Below the pieces are notes generated by a model. The model searched no databases, was not told where the DNA came from, and saw only the letters and a program-made list of their open reading frames with translations. Shown piece after piece: positions 34,185 through 42,742 of a stretch of DNA of 64,000 bases. Every line of letters begins with the position of its first letter. Position 1 is the first letter of the stretch. A program made the position numbers and the translations under genes. Origin of the DNA: Bacillota bacterium (lineage in GTDB: Bacteria > Bacillota > Bacilli > Paenibacillales > NBRC-103111); the NCBI GenBank assembly GCA_023388055.1, contig JAEWGW010000017.1, positions 32,000 through 95,999 on the forward strand, read 5' to 3'.

Positions 34185-36509
34185 ATGAAGAAATGGTCAT
34201 TTATCAGAGGTAACCGGATCGAATACTTTGCTTATTTGCTGCTGCTGTCCACCTTGCTGATCCTTGTATTCTCTTCTGTCATTTATTACTATACCTCAGA
34301 CAAGCTGGTCAAGGATGTCATCCAGAGCAACACCAACACGCTTCAGCTTTTGCGCAATGCCCAGGAAACGGTTATGAACGAGGTGGACCGTTCCCTGGAA
34401 AGCATCTTTTTCGATTCGGTTTATTCCTCCTTTAATGACTACTACGAGCAGCAGGATATTCTAATGGTGGTGAAGATCCAGGAAAAGCTGAGCAATGTGG
34501 CGGTGATGAACAGCTACATCCACTCGTTATATCTGGTTTATCCTAATTACAGCCGTGTGCTGGCCGATCAGACCGGGATCCAGCCGATTGCAGAATTCAG
34601 GGACCGGGCTTTTGTTTCCGACCGTGTCCTGAATGCTCCATATGAGAAGGGTGCAGTGATTACCAGGAAGGTGAAGGGCATCTGGGATGTGAAGGAGCAG
34701 GATGTCATTACCCTGGTGAAAACAATTCCGTTGATTTCCCAAAGCCCCAATGCTTATCTGGTGGTCAACGTCAGAGCGGATTATTTGCTGGACACGCTGA
34801 ATGTTATCAACACCAATGAGAATGCGCGCATCATGGTTATGGACCGTTCGGGCAGCCTGATTGCGGCCAAATCCGGCGTGGAAACACAGGATTATTCTGG
34901 CCTGGCGGAGAAGCTGGCAGAGGGAGAGAGGATGGACAGGGGCTATCAGATCGTCGGCTCGCACAGCCAAGGGACCCTGATCTCCTATGTCAGCTCCAAG
35001 CACCATGATTGGCTGTTTCTGTACACCATTCCCATGTCCGTCGTGCTGGCCAGCTCCCGGCTGTGGGGTCAGGTATTGCTTGTCCTGTGTGTGCTTACGA
35101 CTCTGCTTGGCGCTGTGAGCTCGTTTCTGCTGTCCGGCCGTTTTTTGTCGCCTATCCGCCGGATGTTATCCTTGGTCCGGTCTGAAAGCAATGTGCCTCC
35201 TGCCCCCTTGTATGTGAAGGAGGTGTCACAGCTGGAGATGAATATCCATACCATTCTGGACAAGACCAAAAGCATGGAGGAGCAGTTGAAGGCTTATGAG
35301 GAGGACGTGGGTAAACGTCTTCTTCAGAGGCTGTTGGAGGGCAAGCAGGAGGCCAATGACGACAAGCTGGTGGAATTATTCAAATATTACGGGCAGGAAG
35401 TGGATTTGCAGGGATGGTATACGGTAATGCTGGTCTCCATGGACCAGTATGCCAAATATTGTTCGACGCACTCGGAGAAGGACCGTAACACCTTATTCCT
35501 GGAGCTGGCCCATGACATGAGAGAATTGATGGGAGACGGGGTTGCCAACTTCGTAGTGGAATTGGATTCGGGAGAGCTTGCAGGGGTGCTGCACCGGAAC
35601 CGGGGAACAGAGCTGGAGGCGGAACAAGCTGCAGGTGAGATTGCCCAATGTCTGCACAGCAGGATCGGGGGGCTGGAGGAGGGCAGCTATACCTTCACTA
35701 TAGGCGTCAGCAAAGCGAAATACGGGCTGGGTGAGCTAAGCCGCGCTTATTATGAAGCGCAAAGTGCGATCCATGACCATATTATTTATGGAACTAATAG
35801 GGTCATTTATTATCATTCGGAGCAAACCGAAAGTGAGGTTGTGCTTTATCCATACAGCCTTGAAAAAAAGCTGCTCGTTACCCTAAAATCGGGGGATAAG
35901 GCAGGTGCCCTTCAGGCCTTAACTGATTTTGGCGCTTATATCCAAGGGATGGTTCCCACCGTTCGCGGGATTATGAAATATTACTTTTTGCAGCTGTATA
36001 CCTCCTCTCTGAAAAGTGTGGTGGAGGTGAATCCACAGCTGGTAGCTGTATTGGACCTGAGCCGGCGCATTGAACTGATGGAATTGGACACACTCCCGGA
36101 ACTGCTGGAATTTATGCAGAGCTTCTGCGAGCGGGTGTTCAGTTATTACGGATCGATTCAGCAGATTACAAAAAACCAACAAATATTGGATAATATCAAG
36201 AGTTACATCCAGCAGCATCCGGAGGATGATCTGTCCCAGGAGCGTCTTGGCGATATGTTTAAGATCAGCGCCTCCCATCTCCGCAAAATTTTCAAGGAGG
36301 AAACGGGGCAAACCTTCAAGGATTATGTGCTTGGCGTTCGGCTGGAGCAGGCCAAGGAATTGCTGCGGGATTCTGACCTGAAGGTGGTGGAGGTAGCCAA
36401 TAAAGTGGGGTACTTTTCCACCCAGTCTTTTGTCCGGACCTTCCGGCAAGTCGTGGACATGACCCCCACAGAATACAGGGAAACCTCGCGAGAGGGTTCC
36501 AAAAGATAA
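34185..36509 (+). CDS. Membrane-bound AraC family sensor-regulator
   Basis: The protein has 774 residues. A hydrophobic helix at about 14-37 and another at about 293-316 enclose an external sensor region of Cache-like length. The cytoplasmic part has a coiled linker (KTKSMEEQLKAYEEDVGK) and a middle domain with KYGLGELSRAYYEAQ. The DNA-binding AraC domain lies at about 668-770 (LGDMFKISASHLRKIF and VANKVGYFSTQSFVRTF). Such one-component sensors sit beside LplABC-type importers and switch them on when the binding protein or sugar is sensed. It starts 21 bases after the binding-protein stop, so it is probably in the same operon and autoregulated. Confidence 0.87.
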   Translation: MKKWSFIRGNRIEYFAYLLLLSTLLILVFSSVIYYYTSDKLVKDVIQSNTNTLQLLRNAQETVMNEVDRSLESIFFDSVYSSFNDYYEQQDILMVVKIQEKLSNVAVMNSYIHSLYLVYPNYSRVLADQTGIQPIAEFRDRAFVSDRVLNAPYEKGAVITRKVKGIWDVKEQDVITLVKTIPLISQSPNAYLVVNVRADYLLDTLNVINTNENARIMVMDRSGSLIAAKSGVETQDYSGLAEKLAEGERMDRGYQIVGSHSQGTLISYVSSKHHDWLFLYTIPMSVVLASSRLWGQVLLVLCVLTTLLGAVSSFLLSGRFLSPIRRMLSLVRSESNVPPAPLYVKEVSQLEMNIHTILDKTKSMEEQLKAYEEDVGKRLLQRLLEGKQEANDDKLVELFKYYGQEVDLQGWYTVMLVSMDQYAKYCSTHSEKDRNTLFLELAHDMRELMGDGVANFVVELDSGELAGVLHRNRGTELEAEQAAGEIAQCLHSRIGGLEEGSYTFTIGVSKAKYGLGELSRAYYEAQSAIHDHIIYGTNRVIYYHSEQTESEVVLYPYSLEKKLLVTLKSGDKAGALQALTDFGAYIQGMVPTVRGIMKYYFLQLYTSSLKSVVEVNPQLVAVLDLSRRIELMELDTLPELLEFMQSFCERVFSYYGSIQQITKNQQILDNIKSYIQQHPEDDLSQERLGDMFKISASHLRKIFKEETGQTFKDYVLGVRLEQAKELLRDSDLKVVEVANKVGYFSTQSFVRTFRQVVDMTPTEYRETSREGSKR

Positions 36510-36522
36510 TTGGAATTAAATA

Positions 36523-36584
36523 GGCGCCGCGGAAAGCTCCCCTGTAGGGGGAACTGTTTCAGCTGGCGCCATTTTGTATTTTTT
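36523..36584 (+). terminator. Terminator after the sensor-regulator gene
   Basis: GGCGCC arms enclose a second stem GCTCCCC / GGGGGA and are followed by a T-rich run. The right arm overlaps the last codons of the reverse-strand AraC gene. Confidence 0.75.
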
Positions 36585-37377
36585 CACGAATCTCTATTTT
36601 CCGTTTTACCGCTGAGGGTGGATACCCCTTAATCAACTTAAACAAATTGCTGAAGTACGAGATGTCCCGGAAGCCACAGCGTTCTGCGGCTTTCGAGACA
36701 GTAAAATTTCCGGCAGAAAGCATCATTTCCGCATTGCTCATCCGGATGCGATTCAAATATTCCTTGCAGGTCGAACCGGTAGACTCCTTAAACAATTTTC
36801 CAAAGTAAACGGGATGAAGATTGACCATGGCAGCCAGATCGCTGATCAGGATATCCTCCGAATAATGCTCTTCAATATAGGCAGTAATTTTTTTGATTCT
36901 GGGATCCATCAAGGAGCTGGACAATAAGTAAAAGTTGTTAAGCAGACGATGAAGAATCAACTCAAACAAGGCACGTGCCTGAATCATATAAAAAGGCTGT
37001 TTGCTCTTCCAGACATGCTTGAATTCCTGGATATAATCATGTATTTCTTTGGTCATCATTTTCTTGGTTATGATACCAAAGGGAAGGTGGATATGGTTGA
37101 AAGGCTGAGCCCAGTGGAAGTTGAAGGCAAAGGAATGCATGGGGTACTCCTTGAAGGTACAGGCCTCACGGGTACTGCCCTCAGGAATATAGATAAGATC
37201 CCCGGCTTCAACCTGATATTCCACACCGTTGACTGAATAACGGGCTTTTCCATCCACGACGAAGGTCAAATCATGAAAGCCGATTTGAACGTTTCCAATA
37301 CACCAGCCCTGAAAACATTTACGGTCAATAAACAGAAAAACGTCGGGAACCAGGTGATGGTGATTTGCTAACTCCAT
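36559..37377 (-). CDS. AraC family transcriptional regulator with cupin sensor
   Basis: The protein has 272 residues. The N-terminal cupin (residues about 10-90) has a jelly-roll pattern with VEAGDLIYIPEGS. The C-terminal AraC domain has ISDLAAMVNLHPVYFGKLF and KAAERCGFRDISYFSNLF, ending GYPPSAVKR. AAGGAGGGG precedes the ATG at 37377. It lies 33 bases downstream of the GH127 gene on the same strand, so the pair is probably an operon in which the regulator senses the sugar released. Confidence 0.88.
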   Translation of the reverse strand: MELANHHHLVPDVFLFIDRKCFQGWCIGNVQIGFHDLTFVVDGKARYSVNGVEYQVEAGDLIYIPEGSTREACTFKEYPMHSFAFNFHWAQPFNHIHLPFGIITKKMMTKEIHDYIQEFKHVWKSKQPFYMIQARALFELILHRLLNNFYLLSSSLMDPRIKKITAYIEEHYSEDILISDLAAMVNLHPVYFGKLFKESTGSTCKEYLNRIRMSNAEMMLSAGNFTVSKAAERCGFRDISYFSNLFKLIKGYPPSAVKRKIEIREKIQNGAS

Positions 37378-37410
37378 GGACTTCCCCTCCTTGTTATGTT
37401 GAAAGGGCGG

Positions 37411-39279
37411 CTAACAACCCTTGACCGTAAAGTATACTTGGTATGGCTCATAGCCAATGTCGCGGATCCTTCTAAACTGAATTCCAGGGTCGTGGTTCTT
37501 CGTTTTAAAGAAGTAACGCCAGCTGCCCCACTCGCGTTCGTTTTCCATGATCAGCTCAGAGGCAGGGTCATCGCTTTGGGTATAAAACAGCCTTTCATTC
37601 TCGCATATTCCGGCAAGTACCTCCGGACCAAATCGGAAGGCTCCTGTATGCTCATCATCCGGCAGTGGAATAAAGCGGATTCCAGTCGGCAGAAGGATGC
37701 TAATCCGATCGCCGTCATTCCACTGGCGGGACAGCCGGAAAAAGGAGGTACTGTCCATTGTTTTTCCATGGAGCTCATCATTCACATAAATCGCAGCTTC
37801 AGACATAATCCAATCGGGGATGCGAAGATGAATGCCAAACTCCTTGGAGGCGGAGGCACGGATCACAAAATCAACCTTTTTATACCCTGGCATATTCTCG
37901 TGGCGGGCCGTGATATCATTTAATTCCTGCTGCCCGGCCGTATTCGAGGAGTTTAGCAAGCTGCCGCTCATAAAATCCTGGGATTGAAGGATGCGAACCT
38001 CTTCTTCACCGATTGTCGTCTTCAATTCAGAATGGAAATACTGGCATACGTAGACATCGTTTTGCTCCTGATAATATATGCTCCTGTTTAATGCCGCATT
38101 AGCCTGTACCATCGTTCCATGGCAGCAGAAGAAGCTGTCTGTCTCCGAGCTCCAATCCTTGCGCAGGCCTGCCTTCATCGGCAGGAAGTAGGTTAACAGA
38201 CCTGTTCCGGGGTTGTTATGCTTATGGCCTGCCAGATGGTATTCCTGATAGTAGGCTTGTGCCATAATCCCATTGTACAAATTGTATTCGATATACTGCG
38301 CATAAGCCGGGTTGCCAGTGTGCCGGAAGAGAAATTCTGCCAGGCGAATCATGTTATAAACCGTGCAGTGCTCTTGGTTCTTATCACCGAGACGGGCCTT
38401 CATCTTCATTTTCGGCATCCAAACCTCGCCTGCCGTATTGCCTCCGGTTGCCAGTGTGCCTCTTTCAGTGACCGCACATTTCCAGTAGGCAGTAACAATC
38501 TCCATCCATTTCTGTTCGCCGGTTACTTCATACGCCCTGGCACAGCCAAGAACCTCGGGGATGGTCGTATTGGCATGCATATTGGTCAGCGGATCCTTGT
38601 TCTCCAGCAAGGGGTGAAAAAGTCTGCTGCGGTAATAACGCTCCAGCAGGGTGATATATTTATTATTGCCTGTAATAGCAAGAAGATCGGCCCAGGATTC
38701 CAGCATTCCGCCAGTTTCCATATCCAGGATGGTATCAAACTTTTCTCTGGTGAAGGTACCACTCCACTCCACGAACCAGTCTGCAAAACGGTCAGCCACC
38801 TCCAAGGCTTTTTCGCTTCCGGTAAACCGATGCATATCAATAAGCCCCATGAATAGCTTATGGATATTGTATTGGGGAGCCCAGATGCTCCTTCCTTCCG
38901 CAATCCAATGCAAATACTTCTCCGGAATCGGCGCCACCCATTGTCCGCCATTGTCTCTTTGACACTCTGCCAGTTCATCTACAATTAAATCTGCTTTTAA
39001 TTTGAGCTCCAAATCTCCCGTTTCATAAAACCGGATGGCCGCTGCAGACAGCCAATGTCCAAGAAAGTGACCCCGGATCTGGCAAACCGGCGTCTCCCAG
39101 CCCCCGTGTGCACCATGCGGTATATTTCGGCCATGATATCTTCCTGCTTCTACTTTATAATTAAACAGCAGATTATCACTTGTCAGCTTCATTAAATATT
39201 GCCGGTTTGCTCCTTCTCTGCGTTTCAAATCACCATCATAAAGCTTGACATGATTTCCCTTCAGTTCGATCATTGCCAT
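37411..39279 (-). CDS. GH127 family glycoside hydrolase (beta-L-arabinofuranosidase type)
   Basis: The protein has 622 residues without a signal peptide, so it is cytoplasmic. The family's zinc/cysteine active site is intact: Glu-303 and Cys-305 in NQEHC, and Cys-385 and Cys-386 in FFCCHGTM. GH127 and relatives remove beta-L-arabinofuranose or related sugars from plant glycoprotein or pectin oligosaccharides through a cysteine nucleophile. An (alpha/alpha)6 barrel is suggested by helical residues 60-400, with beta sandwiches after. AAAGGAG precedes the ATG. With the importer next door it likely processes imported oligosaccharides. Confidence 0.87.
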   Translation of the reverse strand: MAMIELKGNHVKLYDGDLKRREGANRQYLMKLTSDNLLFNYKVEAGRYHGRNIPHGAHGGWETPVCQIRGHFLGHWLSAAAIRFYETGDLELKLKADLIVDELAECQRDNGGQWVAPIPEKYLHWIAEGRSIWAPQYNIHKLFMGLIDMHRFTGSEKALEVADRFADWFVEWSGTFTREKFDTILDMETGGMLESWADLLAITGNNKYITLLERYYRSRLFHPLLENKDPLTNMHANTTIPEVLGCARAYEVTGEQKWMEIVTAYWKCAVTERGTLATGGNTAGEVWMPKMKMKARLGDKNQEHCTVYNMIRLAEFLFRHTGNPAYAQYIEYNLYNGIMAQAYYQEYHLAGHKHNNPGTGLLTYFLPMKAGLRKDWSSETDSFFCCHGTMVQANAALNRSIYYQEQNDVYVCQYFHSELKTTIGEEEVRILQSQDFMSGSLLNSSNTAGQQELNDITARHENMPGYKKVDFVIRASASKEFGIHLRIPDWIMSEAAIYVNDELHGKTMDSTSFFRLSRQWNDGDRISILLPTGIRFIPLPDDEHTGAFRFGPEVLAGICENERLFYTQSDDPASELIMENEREWGSWRYFFKTKNHDPGIQFRRIRDIGYEPYQVYFTVKGC

Positions 39280-39417
39280 TAGCTCCTTTGTTAAGAATAG
39301 TATTCTTGATTGGCCTACATTAAAATTATAGAATAGCGCCTTATTTCAACCAATGATCTAAAATCCCATAAACTTGATCAATACTGCTCTTTTGCAACTT
39401 GTTTCTATACCTTGCCG

Positions 39418-39446
39418 TTGACAAATTTTAATAAAGCCTATAAAAT
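39418..39446 (+). promoter_or_regulatory. Strong sigma-A promoter for the efflux gene leader
   Basis: TTGACA at 39418-39423 and TAAAAT at 39441-39446 are 17 bases apart. Transcription would begin near 39453, about 140 bases before the transporter start, leaving a long leader. The rest of the 39280-39417 gap is AT-rich and holds the reverse promoter region of the GH127 gene. Confidence 0.7.
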
Positions 39447-39467
39447 CGTTATGTTAGATCCGTACAT

Positions 39468-39560
39468 ATGTTTGCCCTTATGGGGCGGCAGATGCTGATC
39501 GCAGGTGAGGTTTCAGGCGACCCGGTATCGGGCTGCCTGATTTTTTTTGGACAGGGCTGA
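39468..39560 (+). CDS. Possible leader peptide upstream of the efflux transporter
   Basis: An ATG-to-TGA frame of 30 codons lies wholly in the predicted leader and reads through the attenuator stem. It begins MFALMGRQMLIAGEVSG. No good ribosome binding site precedes the ATG, which lowers confidence. Leader peptides overlapping terminators are known upstream of antibiotic-resistance genes in Firmicutes, where a stalled ribosome lets transcription continue. Translation here is inferred. Confidence 0.35.
   Translation: MFALMGRQMLIAGEVSGDPVSGCLIFFGQG
39513..39548 (+). terminator. Intrinsic attenuator in the efflux gene leader
   Basis: CAGGC-GA-CCCG and CGGG-CT-GCCTG form a nearly continuous stem with loop GTAT, followed after one A by eight T residues. 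It lies between the promoter and the transporter start with no complete gene upstream, so it must act on the leader transcript itself. Confidence 0.8.
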
Positions 39561-39595
39561 CGGAATTATTTGAACAATGGAAAGGTTGGACATAT

Positions 39596-41086
39596 GTGAA
39601 GAAGGCAAAACGCAACAACAAAACCTATATCCTGATCGGTGTGATTCTGGCCACATTCCTGGCGGCGATTGAAGGCACAATTATCGGCCCGGCGGGTCCC
39701 GGCATTGTCAGCGATTTGGGGAATATCAAATTGCTCAGCTGGATTTTTACCTCTTACTTACTAACCATGGCGGTGACCACTCCGATTTTTGGCAAGCTGA
39801 GCGACTTGTACGGCCGCAAGGCGGTGTTTATCACTGGATGTGTGCTGTTCTCCCTGGGTTCGCTCATGTGTATGTTTGCCCATAATATGGAGTCGCTGAT
39901 TCTCTACCGGGCGATCCAGGGCATTGGGGCAGGCGCCCTCACTCCGGTAACCTTTACGATCATCGGGGATACCTATGAAGCCGAGGAGCGGGGCAAAATT
40001 CAGGGTGTCATTAGCTCCGTCTGGGGAATCTCCTCCTTGGTGGGCCCGCTGCTGGGAGGGTATGTGATTACCTATTTCGGATGGGAATGGATTTTTGGCT
40101 TTAATGTGCCGTTTGCTGTGCTGGCGGTATTCTTTATTGCCCGGTACATGAAGGAGGAGCCCCGCAAGCAGGCAGTGCGACTGGATTGGGCGGGGGCGGT
40201 CACCTTCACAGCGGGCATGACCTCGCTCCTGCTGGTCATTACCCTGGGAGGTCAGTCCTTGGCCTGGTCCTCCCCGTACCTGCTTCTGCTGGCTGCCGGG
40301 TCTGTGGTTTGCCTGGTCAGCTTCGTCCAGATTGAAATGCGCGTTCCCGAACCGATGGTGCCCCTGAAACTGTTCCGCATCCGGGCTATTCTATTCTCGT
40401 GCATCGCCGCATTGCTGGTCAGCTCCCTTGTTATCGGCTTGACCAGCTATTTGCCCCTGTGGGTGCAGGGAGTGCAGGGCGGGGATGCCGCTTCCTCGGG
40501 GCTGGCGCTGCTGCCTATGTCCATGGGCTGGCTGATCAGCTCTATCATCGGCGGCCGGATTCTGTTCTCCCGGGGATCCCGCCAGACCAGCCTCATCGGG
40601 CTTACGTTTGTAGTGGTGGGCGCCTTGGCCCTGATTGCCCTGCAAGCGGACACCTCTTACTTGTATCTGTCCATGTCCACCTTCCTCTATGGATTGGGCT
40701 TTGGCTTCAGCACCATCGTATTTACGATTATTTCCCAATCGGCAGTTGGCTACCATCTGAGAGGCTCCTCTACTGCGCTGGTGACCTTCCTGCGAACCCT
40801 GGGGCAAACCATCGGCGCCGCGGCGCTGGGATCGCTGTTGAACAGCCGGATTTCCAGCGGAGCCGAAGCAGGCGGGCTGTATGCTCAGGGCATTACCCAG
40901 TCCGACATTAATTCCCTGTTGTCCCCTCATGCCCGCGAGCTGAGCGACACCGTAGCGTCGCTGCTCCGCGGCTTATTGGATCAGAGCCTGCACACTCTGT
41001 TTATCATTATGGCGGTTATCGCGGTGGCGGGGTGGCTGGTGGTTTGGGGGCTGCCCAACCGGGTTCCCCAAACAGAGACGGAATAA
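39596..41086 (+). CDS. DHA2 family MFS multidrug efflux transporter (EmrB/QacA type)
   Basis: The protein has 496 residues with about 14 hydrophobic helices. The MFS motif A between helices 2 and 3 (GKLSDLYGRKAVF) and the antiporter-type motif C region (GPLLGGYVITYFGW) are clear. GTIIGPAGPGIVSDLG in helix 1 and RAIQGIGAGAL in helix 4 fit DHA2. The start is GTG at 39596 with GGAAAGG upstream. It probably exports a drug or lipid. Regulation by the upstream attenuator would allow drug-inducible expression. Confidence 0.88.
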   Translation: MKKAKRNNKTYILIGVILATFLAAIEGTIIGPAGPGIVSDLGNIKLLSWIFTSYLLTMAVTTPIFGKLSDLYGRKAVFITGCVLFSLGSLMCMFAHNMESLILYRAIQGIGAGALTPVTFTIIGDTYEAEERGKIQGVISSVWGISSLVGPLLGGYVITYFGWEWIFGFNVPFAVLAVFFIARYMKEEPRKQAVRLDWAGAVTFTAGMTSLLLVITLGGQSLAWSSPYLLLLAAGSVVCLVSFVQIEMRVPEPMVPLKLFRIRAILFSCIAALLVSSLVIGLTSYLPLWVQGVQGGDAASSGLALLPMSMGWLISSIIGGRILFSRGSRQTSLIGLTFVVVGALALIALQADTSYLYLSMSTFLYGLGFGFSTIVFTIISQSAVGYHLRGSSTALVTFLRTLGQTIGAAALGSLLNSRISSGAEAGGLYAQGITQSDINSLLSPHARELSDTVASLLRGLLDQSLHTLFIIMAVIAVAGWLVVWGLPNRVPQTETE

Positions 41087-41121
41087 GCGGCAAACTCAGG
41101 TTATGAGGGAGCGGTGAGCGT

Positions 41122-41457
41122 ATGGAAACAAGAGAAGCAGCCATCCGGTACTGCTTGAGTCTGGGGAACGTCTATGAGGACTACCCCTTCCGGGATGCTA
41201 ATTGGACTGTAATGAGACATCGGGGGAACCGGAAGGTGTTTGCCTGGATTTTTGAAAAAGAGGGCCATATCTGGATCAATGTGAAGTGTGAGCAGGGATT
41301 CCTGGAGCTGTGGAGGCAGATGTATCCCTCCGTTATTCCGGCCTACCATCTGAACAAAAACCATTGGAACTCCATTATCCTCAACGGCTCGGTGCCGGAG
41401 GAGGATATCTGCGAGATGATCCGTCACAGTTACGCATTGACGGCAGGGAAGAAATAA
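41122..41457 (+). CDS. MmcQ/YjbR family protein
   Basis: The protein has 111 residues, the usual size. It begins with the typical short helix and NVYEDYPFRD. Then come beta strands including KVFAWIFEK and WINVKC. It closes with PAYHLNKNHWNSIILNGSVPEEDICEMIRHSY, in which the His-x-Asn-x2-His-Trp pattern is characteristic of YjbR proteins. The family has a double-wing DNA-binding-like fold, but the biochemical role is not settled. It lies 35 bases after the transporter, possibly in the same transcript, and ends before a hairpin. Confidence 0.85.
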   Translation: METREAAIRYCLSLGNVYEDYPFRDANWTVMRHRGNRKVFAWIFEKEGHIWINVKCEQGFLELWRQMYPSVIPAYHLNKNHWNSIILNGSVPEEDICEMIRHSYALTAGKK

Positions 41458-41470
41458 AGGCATGTGAAAG

Positions 41471-41504
41471 AGCCGCCAGATGCCCATCAAGGGAGCTGGC
41501 GGCT
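41471..41504 (+). terminator. Hairpin after the YjbR gene
   Basis: AGCCGCCAG and CTGGCGGCT pair exactly across a 16-base loop. The T run after it is broken (TGTATTT), so termination may be partial. Confidence 0.65.
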
Positions 41505-41600
41505 TGTATTTAAGATATGCGGGTCTATCAAAATCTGGTATAATTAAATAGTGCAGGCTTGCAGGGCGGTCGGCTATCCTCTCGGAAGGGAGGTGATGCC

Positions 41601-41684
41601 ATGGAGGTTTACCAAGCGTTGTCTTTGATGTTCATGTTCGGCATGTTCATCCTAGCATTGCTTAACTACCTCAAAAAGAAATAG
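41601..41684 (+). CDS. Holin-like type I toxin (copy 1)
   Basis: The product has 27 residues with one hydrophobic Met/Phe/Leu-rich helix starting after MEVYQALSL and a C-terminal NYLKKK. This fits the putative holin-like toxin family related to TxpA/BsrG peptides, which insert in the membrane. GGGAGGTGATG precedes the ATG at 41601, and TATAAT at 41539 is a likely -10 box. The downstream region encodes a convergent RNA on the other strand that overlaps its 3' end. An identical peptide is encoded at 62957-63040 on the other strand. Confidence 0.8.
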   Translation: MEVYQALSLMFMFGMFILALLNYLKKK

Positions 41685-41803
41685 ACCGCCCTCGCCAAAG
41701 GTAACGGTCTATTTCTACTACCCATTATACCGAAGCCGACCGCCTTTCAAGCGGTTGCTGCACAACCGAGGGGCTGTTAGCGCAGCTCCTCTTTTCTTAT
41801 TCT
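41675..41803 (-). ncRNA. Antisense RNA antitoxin to toxin copy 1
   Basis: On the reverse strand TATACT (41810-41815) forms a -10 box. The transcript would run leftward to the stem TAGACCG / CGGTCTA (41682-41711) followed by a T-rich tail inside the 3' end of the toxin ORF. This gives about 130 bases complementary to the toxin mRNA 3' part, the arrangement known for TxpA/RatA. Ends are estimated from promoter and terminator position. Confidence 0.6.
41768..41799 (+). terminator. Terminator of toxin copy 1 mRNA
   Basis: GAGGGGCTG and CAGCTCCTC form a stem with a T run after it. It lies about 85 bases past the toxin stop and close to the start of the antisense RNA. Confidence 0.65.
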
Positions 41804-41837
41804 ACCCACAGTATAGCACATATATATCTTTTTTGTC

Positions 41838-42581
41838 TTACCAATTCGGCGAATTAGCCAGCTTCAGGAGGGCCTGCGGGATATTGACCTCCTGGCTTAG
41901 AGGGGGGAGCAACTTCTCCAGAGCCGTGGTGTTATGGGTAACATCGGTTAATTTAATGGTTTCGATTTCCTTATGCAGCTTCTCCATCTTCATATCCAGC
42001 GCCATAGCCGAATTCGCGGCGTCCGTCAATTCATCCAGCAGGCGTTTGGGGACATCACCTTCGTACTTGTAGAAGATCTTGTGCTCCAGACTGGCCCAGA
42101 AATCCATGGCAATGGTCCGGATCTGCACCTCTACATACACCAGCTCCTGGCGGTCCGACATAAACACCGGCACCTGGAGGATCAGATGAAGGCTCCGGTA
42201 GCCGTTGGGCTTGGGATTCTGGATGTAATCCTTTACCTCCACCACGGTAATATCCTCTTGGCTTTGGAGCATGCTGCTGATCCAATAAATATCCTCGGTG
42301 AAGGAGCAGGTAATACGCAAACCCGCAATATCCCGGATATTTTCCTTGATGCTTAAGAGCGAATCGCCCACTCCCTTGCGGGAAAGCTTCCTCAGTATGC
42401 TCTCCGGCGACTTGACCCGGGATTTCGTGTGTTCAATGGGGTTATATTCGTGCAAGGAATGAAATTCGTCGTTCAAGATCCGGATTTTGGTTTCGAGCTC
42501 CTCCAGAGCAAACTTATACATCATCATAAAGCGGGTTAAATTATGTTTGAGTGTTCTAAGCTGTTCAAGCTGGTTCTCCAT
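41838..42581 (-). CDS. Small alarmone synthetase (RelA/SpoT-domain GTP pyrophosphokinase)
   Basis: The protein has 247 residues, a synthetase domain without hydrolase or TGS/ACT parts. Motifs are SRVKSPESILRKL, IRDIAGLRITCSF, PKPNGYRSLHLILQVP and VEVQIRTIAMDFWASLEH, which hold the ATP- and GTP-binding residues. It makes (p)ppGpp from ATP and GDP/GTP, as do YjbM/RelQ and YwaC/RelP. It is about 35 residues longer at the C terminus than those proteins, and the extension is helical. AGGAGA precedes the ATG. Single-gene unit, convergent with the toxin cassette. Confidence 0.88.
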   Translation of the reverse strand: MENQLEQLRTLKHNLTRFMMMYKFALEELETKIRILNDEFHSLHEYNPIEHTKSRVKSPESILRKLSRKGVGDSLLSIKENIRDIAGLRITCSFTEDIYWISSMLQSQEDITVVEVKDYIQNPKPNGYRSLHLILQVPVFMSDRQELVYVEVQIRTIAMDFWASLEHKIFYKYEGDVPKRLLDELTDAANSAMALDMKMEKLHKEIETIKLTDVTHNTTALEKLLPPLSQEVNIPQALLKLANSPNW

Positions 42582-42742
42582 TTTAAGTCTCCTGTCAACT
42601 ATAAAAGTCCCCGAAACGGCGGATTCTCCTTACAGAAGGAGTTCTTGAGTCCCCTCCATTTTATCATGCGGGCCATAGACAAGTAAATTGTATGAAAATG
42701 GGCCGCGGTTTCCGTTAAGGGGAATAGAAATATAAATGGCTG

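Noticed and set aside
42615..42650. CTCCTT-ACAG-AAGGAG hairpin between the alarmone synthetase and RidA genes
   Set aside because: The stem is short, there is no T run, and the arms are just Shine-Dalgarno-like sequence and its complement.
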